Below are positions 16,587 through 23,900 of a stretch of DNA of 30,758 nucleotides, piece by piece. The position numbers were made by a program, and so were the translations under genes. The notes under the pieces are model-generated. The model made no database searches. It was not told where the DNA came from and worked only from the letters and a program-made list of their open reading frames with translations. The stretch is taken from contig CAZTTS010000012.1 of NCBI GenBank assembly GCA_964616165.1, forward strand, positions 1-30,758, given 5' to 3'. The DNA comes from CAZCCM01 sp964616165 (GTDB lineage Bacteria; Bacillota; Clostridia; TANB77; CAG-508). Each line of letters opens with the position of its first letter. The stretch's first letter is position 1.

Positions 16587-17190
16587 TAATTGCTTCTCCT
16601 AAATATTGAGAAAATTTTATTGTTATTGGAATCATAATTTCGGTAATAGGATTTATACCCAATATTGTATCTTCTTCATTATTATCTTCATCATTTGTCC
16701 AATCTACTCTAAGTTCAATAACATCTTCAAAGTTTACTGTTAAATCAGACAATAGCACAACACCTGTATATGTGTTTTCATCTGTTAAAATTAAGTTTTT
16801 AACCTTGTTTTTTACAACTAAATCTGCAATTTCTATTTGTTCGTTTTCTACTACTGTTTTATCTACAAAAATATCATATCTAAACGATACATCTACATCC
16901 TCTGGTATAATACTTATTTCTCCTGTGCCATACAATCCTGGTGCTATTTTCCCACTCTTTACATTAACACTGCTAGAAAAATCTAATGCATCCATTGTAA
17001 AAGTCGTTTCATAATCAGTAGTAACTTGGGTGTTATTAACTAATATATCCCATTTTCCTATTTGTATTTCTGCCGTTCCTTCGAGCATACTATAAAAAAC
17101 TGAATAGGTCTGGGATATTTTAAAAATTGCTATAAGTATTAAAATTAAGCTTAAAATCAAAAGTAATATTTTTGTGTTTTTTTTAGTCAT
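16576..17190 (-). CDS. TasA/camelysin-like SipW-dependent exported protein
   Basis: 204 residues. Hydrophobic segment 8-24, then ISQTYSVFYSMLEGTAEIQI and GKWDILVNNT (Trp47), the hallmark layout of SipW-cleaved TasA-like proteins. It is a clear paralogue of the plus-strand 7729-8337 product: shared ISQTYS, KW-x-ILVNNT, IAP and EDVDVSFRYDI-type blocks. The C-terminal VDWTNDEDNNEEDT parallels the W...DT motif of the 8635 product. It directly precedes and overlaps a SipW-type peptidase gene by 11 bases, so it is that enzyme's likely substrate. The stop is TGA. AAAGGAG lies about 20 bases before ATG 17190, unusually far, so an upstream non-ATG (ATT) start or a weak RBS is possible. Expected role: secreted fibre or matrix subunit. 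Confidence 0.76.
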   Translation of the reverse strand: MTKKNTKILLLILSLILILIAIFKISQTYSVFYSMLEGTAEIQIGKWDILVNNTQVTTDYETTFTMDALDFSSSVNVKSGKIAPGLYGTGEISIIPEDVDVSFRYDIFVDKTVVENEQIEIADLVVKNKVKNLILTDENTYTGVVLLSDLTVNFEDVIELRVDWTNDEDNNEEDTILGINPITEIMIPITIKFSQYLGEAINAI

Positions 17191-17247
17191 CTTATCAAAA
17201 TTAATAATTCTCCTTTGATATCATTGTTAACAAGACTACTTCTTGTT

Positions 17248-17790
17248 TTATTCATCCTGCTCTGTTGATTCTGATTTTTTTGTTTGTTTTTTAGATGCTT
17301 TTAATTCAACTAGTATTGAATATATTTCATAAATAAACGCCAATAACACAGGTAAAACTATTAAAAACAAGAATCCCCATTGTGACTCTAATATTTTCAT
17401 AACAGATCCCACAAATGGGACTCTTATAGAGTCTTCAACCTTACCTATTACAAACTGACTAGATAAAGCTTTTTCATTATCTAGAGTATATGTGGTCTCA
17501 TATTCTGTAATAACTTCTTCAGCCATAATTTTGCCCACTACTGGATGCACATTTTTTTCATAAGCGTTATAAAAGAATATTTCATCACCAACTTGCAATT
17601 CATAATCTGAACTTACAACCGCTAAATCACCTTTAGCAAAAGTATCTGAATTTGTATGTTTATCTACATAAATAAAAGTATATTCTCCTAATTCAGTAAC
17701 TCTATATTGATTTATAGAAAGCAAGCAAACTGTTGCAAATATAGCTATTAAAGCATAAATCACTATAAGTATATTCTTTATTATTTTCAT
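17248..17790 (-). CDS. Divergent SipW-like signal peptidase homologue
   Basis: 180 residues with the signal-peptidase membrane layout: TM1 about 6-27, extracytoplasmic domain, TM2 about 136-160, basic then acidic C-tail. The catalytic region is recognisable but diverged: TNSDTFAKGDLAVV (46-59) aligns with the TGSMxPxxxxGDxVxV box and keeps a Ser (Ser48) but lost Met and Pro; NVHPVVGK keeps a His (His82) but not the THR context; the third box is reduced to TLDNEK. It may be active with altered specificity or be a non-catalytic partner. It is the first gene of the minus-strand operon and has a good RBS (AAGGAG, 6 bases before ATG 17790) and a clear promoter. The 57-base gap to the TasA-like gene contains no terminator. 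Confidence 0.68.
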   Translation of the reverse strand: MKIIKNILIVIYALIAIFATVCLLSINQYRVTELGEYTFIYVDKHTNSDTFAKGDLAVVSSDYELQVGDEIFFYNAYEKNVHPVVGKIMAEEVITEYETTYTLDNEKALSSQFVIGKVEDSIRVPFVGSVMKILESQWGFLFLIVLPVLLAFIYEIYSILVELKASKKQTKKSESTEQDE

Positions 17791-17841
17791 GATTTTCTCC
17801 TTATCTAAAGATATGTACTTACTACATACTACTATGTATAA

Positions 17842-17870
17842 AATATATCATATACTAATTCGTTTATCAA
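17842..17870 (-). promoter_or_regulatory. putative promoter of the central minus-strand operon
   Basis: On the minus strand: TTGATA (17865-17870), a 17-base spacer, TATATT (17842-17847), about 50 bases before ATG 17790. It would drive the ten genes from 17790 to 8635, between which I see no strong terminator. Confidence 0.55.
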
Positions 17871-17943
17871 TAAAAAGCATTGATTTTACTTTTAATTCTT
17901 TACAACATTTGTGTGTGTTTTTTATTACATTTTTTACTTCAAC

Positions 17944-17972
17944 TTTTGATGATACTTGATCTTTGATATAAT
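17944..17972 (+). promoter_or_regulatory. putative promoter of the 18006-19007 gene
   Basis: A perfect TATAAT (17967-17972) with TTTTGA 17 bases upstream (17944-17949). TTGATC and TATATA in the same stretch form an alternative pair. It is back to back with the operon promoter. Confidence 0.45.
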
Positions 17973-18005
17973 TATCAATATATAAAGCCGTATTTGAGGT
18001 TGCTT

Positions 18006-19007
18006 TTGATTATTATTACTAAAGATGACAATACTAAAAAGAAACTCATAGAAATCATTCAAAAAGAATTGGATTTTATCAATTCATCTCTTAATATGCA
18101 GAAAAATCTTTCAACTCAAGTTTTAAAATATTTCAAAGAATTAGCTACAGATATTGATGTTAATAAAGATACCAAAAATATGGAATTATATTTCTTAAAA
18201 TCTAATAAAGTTAATGAAATGCTTTTAAAATCAAATGAAAATATTACCGAATACGAAAAAATATTTGTACATATAAAAAGATTAGCCGATACTGCTAGTA
18301 ACTATACTGTTGCAGAATTAATTGAAGAAATTGATGAATATAATAATTTCTATAGAGAAGCTAGTAATCAAATTTCTATAAATACAACAGAAATCGAAGC
18401 TTTCTTAAAAGAAACAACACCTGAATTTCAAAATATTGTGTATATTGAAGATGAGACTACTTCTATTGAAGATACAGTATCTTCTGTGGCTAAAGAGCTT
18501 GAAAAAGAGGAAAAAGAGCGTCCTATTGGAATGCCAGAAAGAAAAATAGATCCTGATTTAGTTAGACATAAAGATTTAATAGAAAATACTCTAATTATAT
18601 CTGAACAAGATAAAACCGTTGTGCTTCCTTATACATTTAAACAATTAAATAATATTTTAAAAGCAAATCCTGATAAATATACTGATGTATGGGATGTTGT
18701 AGATAAAATGTTTACCAAACCTATAAAATATTATAAGAATGCTCCAATTGCTAGATTTAGAGAAGCATATAAATTAGCAAAAGATAGAGAAAATATGTCT
18801 TTTAAAGGAGCACTAGATTTAGCTTTTGAATGTTTCTTTAATTCAGCGCTACATCCTGCTATTATTTCATCTTGCAATAATTTAAATCAATTAGATGTTT
18901 ATTTATCTTGTTTAGAATACAATGAATTAGATGATTTCTATTTCTTTGATATTATGTATAAAATACCACCAATGAAAACAAATAAAACAGATTTTTTTAA
19001 TTTTTAA
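18006..19007 (+). CDS. Uncharacterised cytosolic, partly coiled-coil protein
   Basis: About 334 residues, family not recognised. No signal peptide is convincing. Residues 1-150 are helical with long charged heptad-like stretches; 150-200 is an acidic linker (EKEEKERPIG); the C-terminal half is helical and hydrophobic with FKQLNNILKANPDKY, AREAYKLA-like and ALDLAFECFFNSALHP segments, as in a compact helical domain. Start: there is no ATG near the 5' end. GAGG at 17996-17999 is 6 bases before TTG 18006, which I prefer; TTG 17994 would extend it by four residues but includes the RBS. It is on the strand opposite to nearly all of the locus, with its own promoter between two signal-peptidase genes. 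Being cytosolic and separately expressed, it could be an accessory or regulatory factor; this is inference only. Confidence 0.6.
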   Translation: MIIITKDDNTKKKLIEIIQKELDFINSSLNMQKNLSTQVLKYFKELATDIDVNKDTKNMELYFLKSNKVNEMLLKSNENITEYEKIFVHIKRLADTASNYTVAELIEEIDEYNNFYREASNQISINTTEIEAFLKETTPEFQNIVYIEDETTSIEDTVSSVAKELEKEEKERPIGMPERKIDPDLVRHKDLIENTLIISEQDKTVVLPYTFKQLNNILKANPDKYTDVWDVVDKMFTKPIKYYKNAPIARFREAYKLAKDRENMSFKGALDLAFECFFNSALHPAIISSCNNLNQLDVYLSCLEYNELDDFYFFDIMYKIPPMKTNKTDFFNF

Positions 19008-19027
19008 TATCTGTTTAAAAGTTTTTA

Positions 19028-19112
19028 ATTATATATTAAGTTTTAAAATTATATATTAAGTTTTAAAATTATAAGATTTAAAAATTATAAGATTTAAAAA
19101 TTATAAGATTTA
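19028..19112. repeat. Nested AT-rich tandem repeats
   Basis: Two copies of a 20-bp unit (ATTATATATTAAGTTTTAAA, 19028-19047 and 19048-19067) run into three copies of a 16-bp unit (AAAATTATAAGATTTA, 19065-19080, 19081-19096, 19097-19112). They lie just after the stop of the plus-strand gene. Confidence 0.85.
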
Positions 19113-19144
19113 AAAAACAAACAATTTATAATTGTTTGTTTTTT
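19112..19144. terminator. Bidirectional terminator between convergent genes
   Basis: A 14-bp perfect stem, AAAAAACAAACAAT (19112-19125) and ATTGTTTGTTTTTT (19131-19144), with a five-base loop. It has T runs in both directions, between the gene ending at 19007 and the reconstructed minus-strand gene ending at 19211. Confidence 0.8.
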
Positions 19145-19210
19145 ATTATTTTATTATTGAATTTTATTGTTGAATTTTATTGTTGTTTTATTGTTTAATT
19201 TTATTGTTTA

Positions 19211-20067
19211 TTATTCTTTATTGTAGTCCTTCTCATGACTTTGCTTCTTCATTTTTAATTTTTTATTACGATTTCTTCTAGCTTCTAATCTTTGATTTAC
19301 TTCTTCTTTTTGCACCTTCCTACTATGCTTAAATTTAATCCTTTTAGTCTTTCTATCTTCTTTATTAAAAATCAATTTAATTTGAGAAAATAANNNNNNN
19401 NNNNNNNNNNNNNNNNNNNNNNNNNNNNNNNNNNNNNNNNNNNNNNNNNNNNNNNNNNNNNNNNNNNNNNNNNNNNNNNNNNNNNNNNNNNNNTCCTTTT
19501 AGTCTTTCTATCTTCTTTATTAAAAATCAATTTAATTTGAGAAAATAAAGACATTTGTTTGTTTTCTCGACTACTTCTACTTGGATTATATTGTTTGATT
19601 TGTAAAAGTAAGAATAAAACAATTGCTAATATAATAATCATAACAATAGTAGTTGTTCTAGATCTTGCTATTTCTAATAACCATCCAATTTTAGCAATTT
19701 TAAAAATATATTTACCTATAACCATATCTTCATCAATTAAAAAATTATTATAATAGTAAGCTTCATCTGCTTTTGTAAGATAGCTTTTTGTGATTTTAGC
19801 TGTATTTTCTGTATTTGTTGTATCATTAATAAATACATCTGCTATTCTTTCTAATTTAACGCCAGATTGATCTTGAAGAAGAATAATATCATCTTTCTTA
19901 TATTCTTGTTTTCTTGTACTTACAATGGCTACATCCCCTATACTTATGGTATTCTTCATTGTATTTTCTTGCATATGATATAGCTTTGTATTAAATATAT
20001 TCTTTTTAAACACACTTCTATTTTGTGTAAATTGATAGATATTATTATAGAAAATAAAAGAGAACAC
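19211..20067 (-). CDS. Pseudo-signal peptidase (SipW-like, catalytic residues replaced), interrupted by assembly gap
   Basis: As written, the frame breaks at the 100-N gap. The 55 bp on each side are identical, and collapsing them restores one frame ending TAA at 19211-19213, with a basic C-tail ending in HEKDYNKE. Counting from GTG 20067, the nucleophile box reads ENTMKNTISIGDVAIV, with Thr36 in place of Ser. The His box reads VKLERIADV, with Glu73 at the His position. The third box keeps TKAD. TM2 is about 139-157. This looks like a catalytically dead paralogue, possibly a partner of the active enzyme encoded upstream. The true start is unclear: the frame stays open upstream to the end of the 20171-20929 gene, giving a basic N-terminus and a full TM1, but with no ATG/GTG/TTG. 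Only an ATT or ATA near AAAAGGA at about 20160 could serve. Confidence 0.62.
19339..19548. repeat. 55-bp duplicated contig end flanking gap 2
   Basis: Bases 19339-19393 and 19494-19548 are identical over 55 bp and abut the N run on both sides. The duplicate lies inside one reading frame that becomes continuous when the copies are merged, so the gap is very likely an unmerged contig overlap. Confidence 0.92.
19394..19493. other. Assembly gap (100 N)
   Basis: Exactly 100 N, within the signal-peptidase homologue. See the duplicated flanks; no sequence seems to be missing. Confidence 0.95.
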
Positions 20068-20170
20068 TATAAACCAAAGGAATCGTTTTAATATCTGCTT
20101 TATTGATACTTTATTTTTTCTCTTATTAGCCTTATTGCTCTTTTTGCTTGTTTTTTCTATTTCTTCTATT

Positions 20171-20929
20171 TTAATTTTCCTTTTCTTGATTAGTATTATT
20201 TTCTGTATTAGACTCTTTTCTTTCTTCTTTAATTCTAATCTTTTTCTCTGTATTTATTTCTTTTTTTGATTCTTTTTCTAATTCTTTTTTTTGTGTCTCA
20301 TCAACTTCCTTTTCCATGTCATTTCTCAAGTTTTTTTCATCTTTTGCTTCTTTTCTTAAAGAGTCAGCATATCTTTTTTTAGCTCGTCTTATCTCACTTT
20401 TATTCATTAGTCTTCTTTGATATAAGTATATTGTTAAAATAATTATACTTAAGAAAATAACATAGAAAACATTTTCTACTTTTAAAAATACTTTCCCAAT
20501 AAATGGGATTTTAAAAATTACTTTACCTTCAATGTTTTCGTATCTAACTATATTTTTATCTTCTAATTTATTATTATCTCCCTTAGTTACATAAATATCT
20601 GTTGATTTGTCTACTACTCTATGTGTAATTCTTTCTAAGTCATTAGATAATCTATATGTAATTACATCATTTACACTTAAATCATCATTCTCAGTTTTTT
20701 GAATAATAACAATATCTCCAACCCTTAAATTAGGTTTCATACTGTCTGTTGTAATAACATAGGCACGAAAGCCAAAAACATATTTAGCTTCTTTATCTGT
20801 TTTAGCAGAAAAAGCTAAAAGAAATAGATTATATAAAATAGCTACAATAAATATTATAAGTAAAGCCCTTACAATATATGCAAAAACATTTGAATTGTGT
20901 TTTTTTACTTTATCTACTCCTCGCTTCAT
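20171..20929 (-). CDS. sipW: SipW-type signal peptidase I
   Basis: 252 residues; the most canonical peptidase of the locus. TM1 about 17-40, nucleophile box TTDSMKPNLRVGDIVII (Ser63), ITHRVVDK (His103), YVTKGDNNKLED (113-124), TM2 about 154-171, then an 80-residue, highly charged Lys/Glu cytosolic tail. The Ser/His pair and intact TKGDNN box assign it to the SipW (ER-like) class, which in Bacillus processes TasA and TapA. It lies 33 bases downstream of the giant beta-solenoid gene with no terminator, so the giant protein is its likely substrate. Its 3' end abuts or overlaps the upstream extension of the pseudo-signal peptidase gene, so the two may act as a pair. RBS AAAGGG 8 bases before ATG 20929. 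Confidence 0.9.
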   Translation of the reverse strand: MKRGVDKVKKHNSNVFAYIVRALLIIFIVAILYNLFLLAFSAKTDKEAKYVFGFRAYVITTDSMKPNLRVGDIVIIQKTENDDLSVNDVITYRLSNDLERITHRVVDKSTDIYVTKGDNNKLEDKNIVRYENIEGKVIFKIPFIGKVFLKVENVFYVIFLSIIILTIYLYQRRLMNKSEIRRAKKRYADSLRKEAKDEKNLRNDMEKEVDETQKKELEKESKKEINTEKKIRIKEERKESNTENNTNQEKEN

Positions 20930-20962
20930 TTATTTTTCCCTTTGTATTTTTTCTTTATTTTT

Positions 20963-23900
20963 TTATTTAATAATTAAATATTCGTATGCTGTTCCTATTA
21001 AGTTTGTGCCATCATACAATGACACAACAAATCTATATGTTCCTGAAACTAGATTTTCATCTAAAGTTAAGAATGATGTTCTTCTTCCATTAACTGGAGC
21101 TGTTGACATTACATACTCCAATGTTTGACTTGCTTCTGTAAGATTTGTAGTTATATAGTCAGCTAAATCTACTTTTTCATATTCTCTTTGGTAAATTGAA
21201 TCATATTTCCTGCGTTCTAAATGCATATTAAGCCTTGGATTAGCAAGTCCTGATTGATAATCTGTGTATACATTTAGAGCTTTTGTACCATATTCTGTAA
21301 TACCGGTTTCCTTATCTACTACTATCATTTCATCTAAAGTTTCAACTTTTAAACCAAATATTTTATTTACTATTCTTACATCTTTTGTAATAATTTGTGA
21401 AACAATATCACCATAGTATATTCCGTCAGGAGAACCAAAAGATTCAATTTGAATTGTATAGTCATCAGTTGATAATGTTTTATTATATGTAGTATCAATT
21501 TCTATTCTAGATAAAACATTTGATACTGTATCTGCTATTTTTATTCTAACAGAACCATCTACTCTAGGAGTATAGTATTCATTATCTAGTTTAAATCTAA
21601 TACCAAGTAATGAATCTATTCCTAATTGATTTCCTTCATGATCTATAATACTTATTCTAAGTCCCATTTGTTGGTCAAAGAAAGTAGTATCACTAACTAT
21701 AGCTCCATCCACAACTATTTGTTCATATGATGTAGATACATCAAGATTACATTTATCTCCCAAATACACTGTTGTCGGTGAAACAGTAGCAGTTAAATTA
21801 ATTACAGAATCTTTATTTGAATAAATACTATATTTAGTTCTATCTCTAGCAATACCTAAAACACCTATATGAGTTTGCTCAGTATCATCTCTTAATTCCA
21901 TCCATAATGAGTTTTTAATAGAATCTGTATTAATATTAGCATCTTCAAAAGATGTGTGGAATATGAAGTTTTCATAAACTAAGTCTTGTGCAGTTCTTAC
22001 ATATTGAAGTGCTGCTATAGCTTCATTATACATCTTATTTGTTGTGCCCATCTCTATAAAGTCAGACAAAGCATAAATATATTTACTATTAGCTACATCA
22101 ACCGGAGACACAATATAATAATATGTCTTATTATTAACGAGATCTAACATAGTAAGTTTTGTTCCTGCAGGATATACAAATGGATTATCATTTTCATATC
22201 TTGAAACTATTACTCTGTGATAATCTAGAAAATCATCATAATGTTTGTTTTCAGAAAATTCTGGTATCATTAAAGAGAAATAAGACGAAAACATTGATCT
22301 AGTTGTAATATTAGTTTCAGTTGTTGTAAATAGTGCAAATTCTTTACCAGGAGTAATAGAAGCTTCATAGAAGTCATCTTGATAAAGAGCTGTTACCATT
22401 TCTATTTTAATGTCTATATATTTTACATCATAATTTAAATCATCAATAGGTACTAGTACTTGCCATCTTATAGTTGCTTCACCTAAGTCTTGCTCTAGTG
22501 TTAAGTTTTGTGAATGGTATAAATAGAATAAGAATGATGGTGTTGCAGTAGAGTCTTCTGAACGATACTCATTTGTTCCATCGTATTTACCACCATCTCT
22601 AGTATAATAATTAGTAGAACCAACTGTTTTCCAACCAGTTCTACTAGCTTTTAAAGCTAATCCAAACAATGAATTTGCTAATTCTTCTGTTGAAGCAACA
22701 GATTCTATATCATTAACATGCACTAATTCTATTCCAGACTCCATGCCAACAGAAAAACCAAACATCCTATATGTAGTATTTGGTGTTGAAAAACCTGTTA
22801 AAGGTAACTCATAAGTACCTAAAGTTGCATACTTTGATGCAGTTAGAGTTATCTCAAAAGTTGTAACATCTAGTGCTTCTCCAACAAGCCAAATATAGTA
22901 CAGGTCATCTTCTGGAGTTACTCCTACATATTCACTTTTTATATAATCTTCTTCATTTATATTTGTATAAAAACCATCAACAGTTATATCATGATTAGGT
23001 TTATGTTGTGCTAAAACATATGAATTATATGAAAAAGTACCAGGATTAGAAATATAATCTCCATTATTATATGAATGGTGATAAAGTCCTGTTGATGTAT
23101 TAGGATTTGTTCTACTTGTATAAAGTCCTAAGAAAGACATTCCATTAACTTTTCCATATGCCGTAACAGACTCATTTGTTGCAATATTTAAATTTCTTCC
23201 TTCAAGCATAAATATTCTATTATCTACATTTCTTGTAGTTGCACCAGTTTCTTCGTCAATACTTACTTGTTGTAATGTTGAGCCAGATGCTGTAACTAAA
23301 GAAGAAAGTTCTTTTAATAAGTTAGCACCATAAGCCATATAGATAGTGGAATTATTTGTTACTTTTAAATGATCAACTCTACTTACAGAGAAATTAACAT
23401 TTGAATACTCATTTGTTCTGTCAGTTGCACCAGACAAAGAAATATGAGTATTATCTAAAGTTATTGAATGTGCTCTTTGTAGAGAAATATTTTTACCAGG
23501 TGAATTTAATTTACCATAATTTCTAATTAAAATAGAAGAAACACCTGATGTAGATGAAGCATTTCCAGAACCAAATACTGAACCTTCTGTATCAAATAAA
23601 GTATGGTCTGAACCATCTATAACAATATTAATAGCTTGAGTAACAGAAATAAATGAGAAGTCATATATTTCAGAACCTGATGCATTTGCCTCTCCTCCAC
23701 CAAATATAGTTCCACTAATATATATATTGTCTTTTTCTAAGCCTGAAACACTACTTACATTTATTCCAATATTTACATTAGTAGCACCATAAACAACTGA
23801 TGTATTTGCTCCACCATATACATTTCCATATATTGTTCCACCAACAATATTAACAGTTGCATGAGAATTGTTAACATTTTCTAGTCCTGTTGCAGCAGCA

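Noticed and set aside
6590..17190. Alternative genetic code (TGA = Trp), considered because of the low GC
   Set aside because: Trp residues are encoded by TGG throughout, and TGA is used as a normal stop, for example at 16576-16578.
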